Positions 10,976 to 21,037 of a stretch of 64,000 nucleotides of DNA are shown here, in pieces. Where the stretch lies: NCBI GenBank assembly GCA_025558095.1, contig JAIVFI010000013.1, positions 62,001 through 126,000 on the forward strand, given 5' to 3'. The translations under genes and the position numbers were made by a program. Position 1 is the first letter of the stretch. Every line of letters begins with the position of its first letter. Under the pieces are notes generated by a model. It saw nothing but the letters and a program-made list of their open reading frames with translations, did no database searches and was not told the origin of the DNA. The stretch is from Hyaloraphidium curvatum (Eukaryota > Monoblepharomycota > Hyaloraphidiomycetes > Hyaloraphidiales > Hyaloraphidiaceae).

Positions 10976-11536
10976 ATGGACGCTCCTCGCGACTTCCGGA
11001 TCGTCGGCTTCACAGGCCACCGCAACCTCCACGATCCGGAATCCGCCCGGACCTCCATCGCAACGGCAATCGCCCAGTTCCGCCGCGGATCGCCCTCCCT
11101 CGACCGCGCGGTCTCTTCCGCCGCTGCGGGCGCCGACCTCGCGTTCGCCCGGGCCGCATTGGGTCTCGGCATGCGTTGGAAGGCCGTGCTTCCGCTCCCC
11201 GAGGACGAGTTTGCGCGGGACTTTTCGGCTGCGGAGTGGGAAGAGGTCCGGACGCTGCTTTCCCGCGCCGTCTTGACCACGGTTCCCAGCTTGGATCGCG
11301 ACAGAACGCGCGAGGATGCCTACCTAGCAGCCGGCCACGCGGTCGTGGACGATTGCGATGTGCTGCTCGCCTTCTGGGACCGCCTTCCCGCGAGAGGCCA
11401 GGGAGGCACCGCGGACGTCGTCGCCTACGCTCGACGGACCGGACGGCCTGTGGTTATCATCGATCCCGAAACGGGGACGACGGCGGACGAACTCCGAAGC
11501 ATCTTCCCGGTATCGCACAGATTCATTGTAGAATGA
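10976..11536 (+). CDS. SLOG-type (YspA/DprA-like fold) protein of bacterial type
   Basis: Intronless, 186 residues from the ATG at 10976; an open frame extends 26 codons upstream. It opens with a Rossmann-like strand and loop, FRIVGFTGHRNLHDPE. It continues with SSAAAGADLAFARAALGLGM, VLPLPEDEFARDFSAAEW, DAYLAAGHAVVDDCDVLLAF, WDRLPARGQGGTADVVAYAR and GRPVVIIDPETG. These match, in order, the signatures of bacterial SLOG-superfamily proteins (GHRxL, SSLAEGAD, VLPLPxxxYxxDF, VVDxCDxLxAxWDG, GGTAEIV). Such proteins are thought to bind nucleotides or nucleotide-derived ligands and often sit in bacterial defence islands. Lack of introns among intron-rich neighbours fits horizontal transfer. It is convergent with the SGNH gene, 43 bp apart. 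Substrate unknown. Confidence 0.7.
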   Translation: MDAPRDFRIVGFTGHRNLHDPESARTSIATAIAQFRRGSPSLDRAVSSAAAGADLAFARAALGLGMRWKAVLPLPEDEFARDFSAAEWEEVRTLLSRAVLTTVPSLDRDRTREDAYLAAGHAVVDDCDVLLAFWDRLPARGQGGTADVVAYARRTGRPVVIIDPETGTTADELRSIFPVSHRFIVE

Positions 11537-11579
11537 GCTACAGAGATAGATATTCCGCTATATCAGTTTGGTATCGTCC

Positions 11580-13275
11580 TCAAAGCACGTACTTCCGCTC
11601 AAGGTGCTCCCTCACAGCCCTCAGCATCCCATCCGCGAGCGCGGCATGGCACTGCGTCGTCAGATGGCTTGAACCGAAGAACACGTCAGTTCATCGCACA
11701 TGAGAACCCGAAACGAACCCACCTCTCGTCCCAGAGCCTCAGCCTGTGCGCATAGGTGCACACCCTGTCCCCCGCCTTGTACTGCATGGTGATGCAGCTC
11801 CCCTCGGTCTCCCTGCCCCCAAACGGCGCGCAGTCCTCCCCCTGCGCATCATACAGCACCATCTCGGTGGCGGGGCGTTGCTTCTGCGCGGCGGCGAGAG
11901 CGTCGCGGAGCAGCGCGTTGTGCATGTTGACCGCCCCCGCGGGGGTGGATTCGTCAAGGTTGGTGGCGTTGGGCGGGAACCCGGCGGAGGGCGCGAGCGC
12001 GGTGGTGACGACCAGGACGCGGCACAGCAGGGTGTCGACGACGTGAGGGATGACCGAGTCGCGGAGGTTGGACACCGAAGCCGCCGGGCCGATCTTGGGG
12101 CGGGCCGTGGCGTTCGTGGGGGGGAGCATGGCGCCGTAGTCGTTGGCGCCGGCGCTGATCACGCAGATGCGGGAGCGGCCGCGGAGCACCTGGAAACGGC
12201 GGCCGTCGCCGTCGGCGGGCGAGTCGGCGCGGCGGGCGGCGTCGTCGGCCTGCTGCCGCGCTCCGAAGGTGGCCCAGTCCCGGGTAAAGTCCGAGTCGAG
12301 GGTCGCCCCGAAAGCCGCGTTGGAGACCGAGGGGAGCTTGGTGTAGAGGGAAAGGTAGTCGACGTACATGGGCCCGTTGGAGTGGCGGCCGTGGAAGTAC
12401 GGAGGGGAGGGCGGGAAGTCGGAGCGCCAGTGGTACCTGTTCCAGTTGTCCGAGTTGTCGTCGCCCAGGGTGATCCAGGCCCAGCGGTCGGCGGGATCGT
12501 CGGGCGCGGGCGCGGTCCACGGGTTCTCCTCCTGCCGCCTTTCAAGCTTGCCGTAGGCACGGATCTGGCTCTTGAAGAGGTCGGGGTTCTGGTAGAAGTA
12601 GAAGTAGTTTTCGCCCGCGGCGTCCGAGTCCGGGGGCGAAGGGAACAGCCGGGTGCTCCACCAGGGGTAGTTGCGCGTGTGCAGGTGCCGGTCGTAGAGG
12701 GCCGCGAGGTCCGCCGGGGCCTCGGGCCTCCCCGCTCCCGCTGGGGCGGCCGGTCCCGGACGCAGGGCCCAGGCCATGATGAGGGCGAACGCCACGCACA
12801 TGGCTAAAGCGAGGGCGACAAGGATGCAGCGCGTGACGATCTCGCTCCTCTCCAGGTCCGACTTCATCCCATGTTTTCCCTTCCTGCTGCCCCGCTTCAA
12901 TGGCCCAAGGTTGATCCCCAGGCCGCCATTCGGGGACAGGAACGCCACCGAATCAGAGAACGAGAGCGCCTTGGACGCCAGCGACGCCCCGTCGTCGTCC
13001 CAGTCGACCTTGCCCAGCGGCGGGAACGCGAGGATCGGGCTCGAGACGAGGGTGCCCGGCCCGTCGTTGGGGTCTGCGGGGGAGCCCGTCCGCGGGACCG
13101 GCGACAGGGGCTCCCGGGCCGCGGGATCCGCGCTGGAAGGGAGCAACACCGCCTCTTCGCTGCCGCTCTGCGGCGCGTCCACCGGCGACAAGGGGTCGCC
13201 GAGCAGCGGGTTGACGTCCGCCGAATGGCCGGCCCCGGCACCGTCCGCCTCCGCGTGGTTGCCGTGCGCACCCAT
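11580..13275 (-). CDS. Membrane-anchored SGNH/GDSL-family protein lacking the nucleophile Ser
   Basis: Start ATG at 13275. One intron (11668-11722, GTGGGT...TTCAAG) rejoins as WDESHLTTQCHAALADGML and ends at 11580; about 545 residues. The N-terminus (about 150 residues) is Ser/Pro/Asp-rich and cytosolic. One transmembrane helix, CILVALALAMCVAFALIMAW, makes a type II membrane protein with the catalytic domain outside. Block I reads ITLGDDNSDNWNRYHW, where plant and fungal GDSL esterases have GDSxSD: the Ser codon position is GAC (Asp). The glycine-Asn block (SAGANDYG) and the terminal Asp-His pair (WDESH) are kept. NGPMYVDYLS matches the family's NGPxWxxYL. Likely a pseudoenzyme or carbohydrate-binding derivative; loss of esterase activity is inference. 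Confidence 0.75.
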
Positions 13276-13833
13276 TCTGCGGGTAGGGAACTACAAATTA
13301 AGTGCCGTGGGGAAGGCAGGCGCCTCTAGGCCGCACGGTGGGCGAGATCCGCCGCGCAGCTTCGTGGGGAGGTTTGGTCGCGACGTGTCGGCGCGCCCCG
13401 CCCGCATGTCCAACCCCGCAGCCAGCTGATCACCCCGTCCAACGTGCTAATTTCGGCATGGGAATTGGCTTTTCTGCCGGACGATCGACCCATCCAGGAG
13501 CCATCCGCAGCTCAAGCACGACCACGCCCGCCGCCCCCCAACCGGACCGGACCGGACCGGACGCCCCGATTCCCCAAGAGAATGCGCGCAACAACCACTT
13601 CTTCAAAACATACACGAACCCCGGCCCCCCGCCCCTCCATGCCGCCCTCCGCGGCGCGGGAACCCCCATCTTGGTGGTCGGGGTGATGGTCGGCGCGGGG
13701 CGGGCGCCCGGTGTCGTGCTCCTGCGCGCGCCAGGGCGGCGCGCGGGTGCGTGCGTGCTGCTAGATGGTCGGGTGCGATGGATGCGGGGCTAGTATCGGC
13801 GGGCGGGCTTGCTGCGGCTTCCGGGGCGGGGAG
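13276..13833. other. Intergenic with short tandem repeat
   Basis: Upstream region of the SGNH gene and 3' flank of casein kinase 1. Contains a (ACCGG)4 run at 13541-13562. The reading frames crossing it are Pro/Arg-rich with no recognisable protein. Confidence 0.4.
13541..13562. repeat. ACCGG pentanucleotide tandem repeat
   Basis: Four perfect copies of ACCGG plus a partial fifth in the SGNH upstream region. A simple sequence repeat; no function claimed. Confidence 0.85.
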
Positions 13834-15185
13834 TTAGAACTGAAGGGGCGACGCGGGGCGGGGGACCCACCCCCCGGCCGCGTCGTCGTCGGCCTGATCG
13901 ACCTGCATGGCCGACGAGTCCTTGTCCCCCTTGTCGTCCTGGTACTTGACCACGCTCCAGTCGAACACGTAGTCGTAGTGGTAGCCCTCCCTGATGAAGA
14001 GGTCGCGGAAGAGCTTGCGCAGGTACGAGTAGTCCGGCTTGTCGTCGAACCGCAGCGAGCGCGTGTAGTTGAGGTACACGGCGAACTCGTTGGGGAAGCC
14101 GCGGCAGAGGATCTCGGTGGGCGTGGTCATCTTCTTCTCCATGATGCGGTCGTACTTCTGCTTCTTGGTCGCGGCCTTGAGGCCCTGCCAGGGCAGCGAG
14201 CCGCGGCAGAAGTACATGAGCACGTAGCCGAGGGACTCGAGGTCGTCGCGCCGCGATTGCTCTGCGGGTCAAGCAGGTCACGATCAGCAACCCGGACGGG
14301 CCAGCCGACAGGATCGGCCACCCACCGACGCCCAGGTGCGTGTTGATGCTCGCGTAGCGCGCCGTGCCCGTCAGGTTCTTGTTCTCCCTGTACGGGATGT
14401 GCAGGTGCGTCTTGGGGTCGCGGTACTTTTTCGCCAGGCCAAAGTCGATCACGTTGACCTGGTTGGCGCGCTTGTTGAGGCCCATCAGGAAGCTGGGCAA
14501 AAGGGGATCAGGGCGGCGAAGGCGGCGGGAGAAGTCGGACCCACTTATCGGGCTTGATGTCGCGGTGGATAAAGTTCTTGGAGTGGATGTACTCGATCCT
14601 CGAAATCTGTGGGTCACACACGATGGGCATGTGAGCTACAAGTTGGAGCCACCTTCGCCGCGTCAACCCACCAGCTGATCCGCCAAGAGCAGCACCGTCT
14701 TGAGCGAGAACTTGCGGTTGCAGAAGTTGAACAGGTCCTCGAGCGAGGGCCCGAGCAGGTCCAGGACCATGCAGTTGAAGTCGCACTCGGTGCCGTACCA
14801 GCGCACGAAGGGGATGCCCACACCGCCGGCGAGGGACTTGTACACCTTGGCCTCGTACTCGAGCTGCGGGTGCTTGGCCTTGACCGACTCGAGCTTGATG
14901 GCGACCTCCTCGCCGTTGATGACGTTAATGCCTGGCGCGCAGAACGCGTGAACAAGGGCGTCCATGCGGGTGCTGCGGGCGAGGCCCACCAAGATAGATG
15001 TCGCCGAACGAGCCGGAGCCGATCTTGCGCCCGATCTTGTACTTGTTTCCGATCCTCAGGTCGAGGAGCGGCATCGGCGCCTGCGCGCCCGAGGCGCCGC
15101 TGCCCGCGTTGGACAGCGGCATGGCGTTGGGGTGGAGGGGAGTCTGCGCCGGGGTCGTGCCGAACGCGGACGGGAGGTTGGACAT
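13834..15185 (-). CDS. Casein kinase 1 (CK1 family Ser/Thr kinase)
   Basis: Start ATG at 15185 (MSNLPSAFG); five exons, with GTGGGC-type donors. A leader of about 45 residues precedes [18 protein letters not shown] (Gly-rich loop). [10 protein letters not shown] holds the ATP-binding Lys, [20 protein letters not shown] is the CK1 signature, and [14 protein letters not shown] is the catalytic loop. [20 protein letters not shown] (DFG), [37 protein letters not shown] and [16 protein letters not shown] complete the domain. It phosphorylates acidic or primed Ser/Thr sites and acts in DNA repair, trafficking and cell-cycle control in other fungi. The tail after the kinase domain is short, so it lacks both the long tail of Hrr25-like forms and the Cys-rich palmitoylation end of Yck forms. 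Confidence 0.93.
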
Positions 15186-16835
15186 GAGGGGTTGGAGGGG
15201 GTTGCGTGGGGGGTTGCGCGGGGGGGTGGGGCGCGGGGCGCGGGGCGGTCCGGGGCGGCGGCCTGGGGTCGGGAGGCGAGGGGTGAGCACGGAGGAAGGG
15301 GGAGCGCGGATACATGCGGCGCCGGCGGGGCGTGAGTGCGGGCAAGAGGGGTCCCTCGGCGAGCGGCACGGGCGGTCCCAAATCGCCCCGCAGGCCCAGT
15401 TAACGCCCTCCGACCCGCCGTAAATCCGCAGTTCGACTTTCCAACGCCGAACCGCGTGTCTCTTCGCCGCGGGCAGGCGGCGCCGCGCAGATCCGCCGAC
15501 GCACCTTCACGGGGCGGGCCGCGCACACGGCGAGCCGGCGGTGCGGCGCGGGTCCTGTGCCGGGCGCCTCCGCGCTCTCAGCCGATAAAATCCGCGGCGG
15601 CGCGCGGGCCGCGGGCGGCGGGCGGCGAGGGCGCGGGCGCGCCGCTCTCAACGGGCCCGCGCGCACGGGGCGCGGGCGGCCGGGCGGCGGGGCGGCGCCG
15701 GGGCTGCGGCGGTTAACGCCTCAACAGCCGGGCCGCGGCGGCACCATGCGGTCCGCGCGCGGGAGGGGCGGGGAGAAGGTGGCCGAGTTGTCGCGTGACG
15801 GCGAAGACTGCCTCCGCGGCTCCGCGGGCCCTGTCGAGAACAACCGCTGCCCAAACACTAACCGGACTCAGTGTAATTCAGCCGGTTAAGGGAGCATGTC
15901 AATCTGCGAAGCTCTGAATGGTTGCCGGCGCCGGAGGAGCCGAATTTGGTGTTTGATACATGTCTCTTGGCGGCCTGAAGCAACTGGTACTCTATTGTAT
16001 AGATCAGGCCATCCTCATCGCTCTGAAGTTGAATTTAGCTCGGATCTTTCGGATTCGGGGATTAGGAAGGCTACGGAAGTCCTCCGCATAGTTGTGCCGA
16101 CTTCTGTCCCATATGTCCATCCTTCCTTCCAGCTCCCAAGCTCGCACAACACCTCCGGTATCCAGGACCACAAGGGCCGAGCGCGCCCGCGATGCAGGTG
16201 GTGGGGCCCGGAGAGATCCGTACGCGTCGGCCCGGGGTGTGCAAGTGTCTGGCTTGCATGGGTTGGAACTGGAGGGCGCTGGCGGGCATCACGATCCCGG
16301 CGACCTGGACGATGGTCGGCGCAGTGATGGCATTCCACCGCACCGGTCGCTGATCGATCTCCTGTGGAGTTGGATGCCCGGGGGCCACGGCAAGGCGGAC
16401 TGATGCGGCGCACGGCAAGGCGGACCTGGAAGGCTCGGTGGCTCGGCTTTTAGACGGACTCGATCGGCACGGTCGTGGTGTTTCTCTGGCGGTTTTCGGG
16501 CAGAACTTGTACGTGGTGGATTGTCATTTGGATCTGGTGGGCGCGGCATACGGTCACTGTTCCTTGGGTCCAGTGAGTGGGGTCCATGGGTGAAGCGCGG
16601 TCGGGAAGGCGCAGAGGGCGATGCCGAGCTCGGTGAGTTCCGCCTAGCCGCAACCATGGTCTGGGCGCGGCCCGATGTACTTTACAAGCAATCCATCCGA
16701 ACTCGCTTAGCATGTCATCGTCTCCCATGCTGCCTTTTGGGTGAGGGAAAGGCCGGCCGCACGACCACTTTGCCGCCGGGCAACGCTCCGGCAACATCGG
16801 CCCGCTCCCACCTCCACCCGCCGACAGCCGCCGCG
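15186..16835. other. Long intergenic region
   Basis: 1.65 kb between divergently transcribed CK1 and alcohol dehydrogenase. The CK1-proximal 600 bp is extremely GC- and CpG-rich. The ADH-proximal part is more mixed. Several open frames cross it but are Arg/Pro-rich shadows without family signatures. No RNA gene recognised. Confidence 0.4.
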
Positions 16836-18418
16836 ATGGCCGTCCAATCCAACAACGCCGCACTCCTCGCGGAGCTCACCTCCAGCATCCCCGAGACCAG
16901 TGCGTCCAGCCGCCCCCCTCCCGGCGCTGGGCGCTCCCTGACGGACCCGCTCCCGCGCCGATCGCCGCGCGCCTCCCAACCCGAAACGCAGTGCTCGCGG
17001 CCGTCAACGTCAAGCACAAGGTGCCGCTTCCTTCCCGCGCCCCGGCCCCCCGACACCGGCTGACCCGCCCCGCCGTCTCCCAGTCCCCGCTGCAGCTGCA
17101 GACCGTCCCAGTGCCCAAGGTCAAGGACGACGAGGTGCTTGTCAAGATCGTTGCCAGCGGGATCTGGTGGGTCCTTCCGTCCGCCACAGGGCCGAGAAGG
17201 GGAGCTGACGGAGAAACAGCCACTCGGACCTGCACATCGCGGACGGGGAGATGCCGGCCATGATGCGGCCCAACCTGATCGTCGGCCACGAGGGTACGCC
17301 GCCCCTTCCCTTCCTTTCGCCCTCCGTGCTCATCTTTGTGGGGTGCAGGCGTCGGCATCGTCGTCAAGGCCGGCGCGCAGGCCGCCCGCTCCGGCATCCG
17401 CGTCGGCGACCGCGTGGCGGTGGGCAACATCAACTCGGCGTGCCAGCACTGCGTCGAGTGCCACGAGGGGCGCGAACAGCACTGCAAGGAGGTACCCCTT
17501 CATCCCTCCCGCCCGGACCGGGAACGCCGTTGACACGTCCCCGCCCCCGCGGGAAACAGTACATCCAGACCGGCGGCGCCGTCAACGGCTGCTACGCGGA
17601 GTACGCCACCATCCACTACCAGTTCGCCGTCAAGCTCCCCGACGGCCTCCCCTTCGCCCTCGCCGCCCCCGTCGCGTGCGCCGGGCACACGGTCTACTCC
17701 GCCGTGAGGCAGCTCGGCGCGCGCCCGGGGACGTGGTGCGCCGTGATCGGCGTCGGCGGGCTGGGCCACCTGGCGATCCAGTACCTCATCTCGCTGGGGT
17801 ACAGGGTGATCGCGATCGACGTGTCGAAGCCCAAGCTGGAGCTGGCGAAGAAGCTCGGCGCCGCGGAGTCGTTCGACGCGTCGGACCCCAAGCTCGTGTC
17901 GAACGTGATGCGCTACACGGGGGGCGGGTGCTCGGGATGCGTGGTGACGGCGGTGCACGAGAGCGCGTTCCTGACGAGCATCAGGATCACCCGGATCGGC
18001 GGGGGGGTGCTGTGGATCTCGCTGCCCAACAAGTGGGTTACTTTCCCTTCCCCGGGTGACGGAAGGGCACGTGCTGATGCCCGCCGAACAGGGACATCAC
18101 CATTTCCCCCAAGGTCGTCGCCTTCAAGGCGGTCCGCATCCAGGGCTCCGTGATCGGCAACCGCGCCGAGATGGCCGAGGCGTACAGGATGGTCGCCGGC
18201 GGCAAGGTCACCCCGATCGTCGAGGTGGTGCCATTCGAGAAGGTGAACGAGGCGTGGGACAGGCTGAGGAGCGGAAACTTCGAGGCCAGGTGGGTCGTCT
18301 TCGGCGTTCCGTGGGATGTGCGGGTGCTGATGGCATGTGGGGCAGGATCGTGATGGAGGTGGATCCCAAGCTGATGGACGTGACCACGTCGCTGGCGGCC
18401 GGGGCGCCCAAGATCTGA
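16836..18418 (+). CDS. Zinc-dependent alcohol dehydrogenase
   Basis: Starts MAVQSNNAALL at 16836; seven or so introns, many with GTGGGT donors. Spliced segments run in family order: VLAAVNVKHK, SPLQLQTVPVPKVKDDEVLV, KIVASGI-CHSDLHIADGE, NLIVGHE, VGDRVAVGN, CQHCVECHEGREQHC. Then come GCYAEYATIHYQFAVKLPDG, VACAGHTVYSAVR, VIGVGGLGHLAIQYL and IAIDVSKPKLELAKKLGA. Catalytic zinc ligands are the Cys of CHSDLH, the His of GHE and the Cys of VACAG; four Cys bind structural zinc. The GxGGxGH Rossmann loop followed by Asp suggests NAD rather than NADP. It interconverts alcohols and aldehydes in the cytosol; the particular substrate is not evident. Convergent with the next gene, 30 bp apart. Confidence 0.88.
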
Positions 18419-18448
18419 GGGTTGGAGGTGTATTCCGGAGAAAAAGAG

Positions 18449-19205
18449 TTACAGGAGCGCAGTGAACATGTCGTCCCCCACGCCGTTGGAAACCACGAGC
18501 TTCTCCACCGATCTGAAAAGAAGCGTCGACATAGGGCATCAGTGGCAGAAATGGAGGTAGAGGCGGGGGCCCAACCCACCTGTCGTCGCGGACCCGCAGC
18601 ACGGCAAACTCGGCCAGCCGGATCGCCCTCGCCTTCCCGCCCTGCACCTCGGCCTCGATCTGCACCGCGCTGACGACGACGAGGAACAGCCCCTCCTCCA
18701 TCGTGAACGGCTTCCCCTTCAATTGGAACACCCCGTTCACGAGTTCGTCCTTCCTGAACGGCGTGCTCGAGACCATCGGAAAAAGCGAGTCCGCGTTGGG
18801 TTGCAGCTCCGGCGGCGGGTCCGCGGCCACGCCCAGCGTCCTCGCCAGCCCCGGATCGTTCGCGAGCTCGTGCGCCAGCCGCGCCCTCGCGAGCCCCTCC
18901 GCGGCGCGCTCGAACCGCTCGCGCGAGCGCTCGCGGAGCTTGTAGGCCGAGAAGACGGCGCCGCTGGCGGCCACCGAGGCGGCGGTGGAGACCGGCGGCT
19001 GGAGGACGATGTTTGCGAGGACGTCGAAGAGCGCGGCGAGCGGGACGAAGCCGAGGTCGCGCGGGGCGAGGAATGGCAGGCGGGGCGGCGGCAGGACGAT
19101 CGGCTCGCGCGGCACCGCAGAGATCGCGCGGTGGCCACAATTGGGAGCGCGATTCCGGGGAGGAAAGAAGCCCGCAGGGCACAGGGAGCGGGGGAGACGG
19201 ATCAT
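18449..19205 (-). CDS. Protein of unknown function, possible mitochondrial presequence
   Basis: Start ATG at 19205; one intron with a GTGGGT donor and TTTCAG acceptor rejoins to SVEKLVVSNGVGDDMFTALL and stops at 18449. The N-terminus (MIRLPRSLCPAGFFPPRNRA) is basic and lacks acidic residues, like a mitochondrial targeting peptide. A hydrophobic, weakly membrane-like stretch (LAALFDVLANIVLQPPVSTA) is followed by a charged helix (YKLRERSRERFERAAEGLAR). The C-terminal part (VFQLKGKPFTMEEGLFLVVV, AIRLAEFAVLRVRDD) looks like a small folded domain. I do not recognise the family. Divergent from the surface-protein gene at 19466. Confidence 0.55.
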
Positions 19206-19465
19206 AGCGGGGCGTGTTTGGAGTTGCAACGCGATCGGCCGCATATCGGATCGGCCGCGTCGTGAGCTTGCCAGTCCGGGGCGAATCCGCCGAGTGGCAG
19301 CCGTTACGGTGATCTATGCAATGATTCTAATCCGGATTTGTTTGAGCGGCCAAGTTCGGGTGGATTTCGGAGCTCGCCCGATGCGGTTCGGTGAGGCTGG
19401 CTCCGTCTGCGCCACTTACCGCTCTGACTCCTCCGACCCCGAACGGAACTGCACCGAAAACAGCA

Positions 19466-20968
19466 ATGAAAGACACCATGCGCGCCGAAAGAAAACTTTC
19501 CCGTTCTTTCGCCGGCGTCACCTTCCGGACATTCGGGGCATCGGTCGCCCTGGCGGCGGCGATCGCCGGCGAGTCCTCGCTCCCCGCCCTGGCCACCTCG
19601 CACGGCTCCAGCGGCCAAACTGAAGTTATCGATCCTGGCACAGGATTCCTTGTCTGTCGCAGCTTCGCCACGGGCTCTTCTGGCCCCTCCTGGTACCAGC
19701 AAATCGGACAGTGCATCGGACGCTGCGTGAACGGAAATTTCACCAATTACTACCGCCGCCGTCGCGACGAGCCCTCGTCGTTCGACTACTACCGCCGCCT
19801 TCGACGCCAGCCCCCGTCGTACAACTGCACCGATGTGGGCTCCTGCGTCCGCAGCCCCTCGAACGGGTGCAACTGGGTCGGTGTTGACTTCTCGGAGTCG
19901 CGCAGCTCGGGGGTGCCGACGTACAGCCTGAAGTGCCGCGGGCCGACAAACGGGACCTGCACGTGGTACAGCGACCCGTTCTGCACGGCGGTGATTTCCC
20001 CGGGCCGGCCGCCGCGGGAAGGCGGGGGTGTCGCCTGCGACCCGGCGGGGAACTGGGGCAACGGGACGTGGTGCCAGGACGCCGTCGACTACCTCGTCGA
20101 CCAGCGCAAGCCAGCGTCGTGCCCCGACGTGACGGAGCAGCAGAACCTCGGCCCCCCGTGGTTCGGCCCGTGGTCCTGTATCCGGAGCTGCTCCGACGGC
20201 GGCCTGTACCTTCCGGTCAGGCGAGCCAACGACAGCGTCGTGTGCCTGGGCACGTACGACTACCCGCCCGAGCCCGCCGCCTGCTCCTTCTACACCGACG
20301 CCAACTGCACCGTCCTAGCGCCCGGGTCAAGGGAGCCCAACACGAGCCCCTACAAGGACGAGACGGGCGGCGTCAAATGCAACCAGACCGCGGCGGGGTG
20401 GTGCAAGGTTGGCGCCGACGTGGTCCTGCTGAACCAGACCTCGCCGACTGAGTGCTTGACGACCACCACGGCGCCGCCGACCCCGACCGGCACGACCGCG
20501 ACCGCCAGCGCGACCGCGACCCCCACCCCCGCACCCTGGACCTGCGTCACCAGCTGCCCCGACAAAGCCCACGCCGTCCTCGCGCGGCTGACGCCCAGCA
20601 AGGACGGCGTCCAATGCCAGGGCCCGAACGCGACGATGTGTTCCTGGTACGCGGACGGAACGTGCACCAAGCTTGCTCCCGGCGAGCCGATGCCCGCGGA
20701 CGACGGGCTGCAGGGGTACGTGTGCGCGCAGACGGCCGAGGGGTGGTGCGGCGAGGCGTGGAGGGTGCTGAACGGCGGGGCGACGTCGGCGTGCACATCA
20801 GCGACGGCGACGGGAACGAGCACCACCGTCGCGACCGCCTCGGCAACGGGCACGGGCAGCACACCGTTGCCGACTTCGACCAACCGCCCATCTGCCGCAA
20901 TACCCCTGGGCAGGTCATCCGTTATTCCCATCTTTGCATCCATGATTATTTCGTTCTTGCTATTTTGA
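19466..20968 (+). CDS. GPI-type surface protein with three cysteine-rich modules
   Basis: Single exon, 500 residues from the ATG at 19466; ATG at 19478 is an alternative. A hydrophobic leader (FGASVALAAAIAGESSLPAL) may be the signal peptide. Three modules of about 100 residues share a pattern: W-x-C-xxx-C, then CxWYxDxxCT(x)3-5PG, then GGxxC(x)n-GxWC and a closing Cys. Examples are CTWYSDPFCTAVISPG, CSFYTDANCTVLAPGS and CSWYADGTCTKLAPGE. Thr/Pro/Ala-rich linkers separate modules two and three and the C-terminus. The protein ends in a short hydrophobic tail (VIPIFASMIISFLLF), as in GPI-anchored fungal wall proteins. Many Asn-x-Ser/Thr sites occur. I do not recognise the module as a named domain; a cell-surface role is inference. 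Confidence 0.65.
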   Translation: MKDTMRAERKLSRSFAGVTFRTFGASVALAAAIAGESSLPALATSHGSSGQTEVIDPGTGFLVCRSFATGSSGPSWYQQIGQCIGRCVNGNFTNYYRRRRDEPSSFDYYRRLRRQPPSYNCTDVGSCVRSPSNGCNWVGVDFSESRSSGVPTYSLKCRGPTNGTCTWYSDPFCTAVISPGRPPREGGGVACDPAGNWGNGTWCQDAVDYLVDQRKPASCPDVTEQQNLGPPWFGPWSCIRSCSDGGLYLPVRRANDSVVCLGTYDYPPEPAACSFYTDANCTVLAPGSREPNTSPYKDETGGVKCNQTAAGWCKVGADVVLLNQTSPTECLTTTTAPPTPTGTTATASATATPTPAPWTCVTSCPDKAHAVLARLTPSKDGVQCQGPNATMCSWYADGTCTKLAPGEPMPADDGLQGYVCAQTAEGWCGEAWRVLNGGATSACTSATATGTSTTVATASATGTGSTPLPTSTNRPSAAIPLGRSSVIPIFASMIISFLLF

Positions 20969-21037
20969 TTTTGTATTCCCTGAATGATGATCTGCAACAT
21001 GTGACGCTCCCCGGTCCCGCTGCAACAGTCGCTGCAA

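Noticed and set aside
11746-12807. A 353-codon plus-strand frame antisense to the SGNH gene
   Set aside because: Val/Gly/Arg composition without signatures; the minus-strand gene has a membrane helix, conserved blocks and a valid intron.
16015-16413. Minus-strand frame upstream of ADH
   Set aside because: Could be a small gene, but it has no recognisable domain and its composition fits chance in a GC-rich region.
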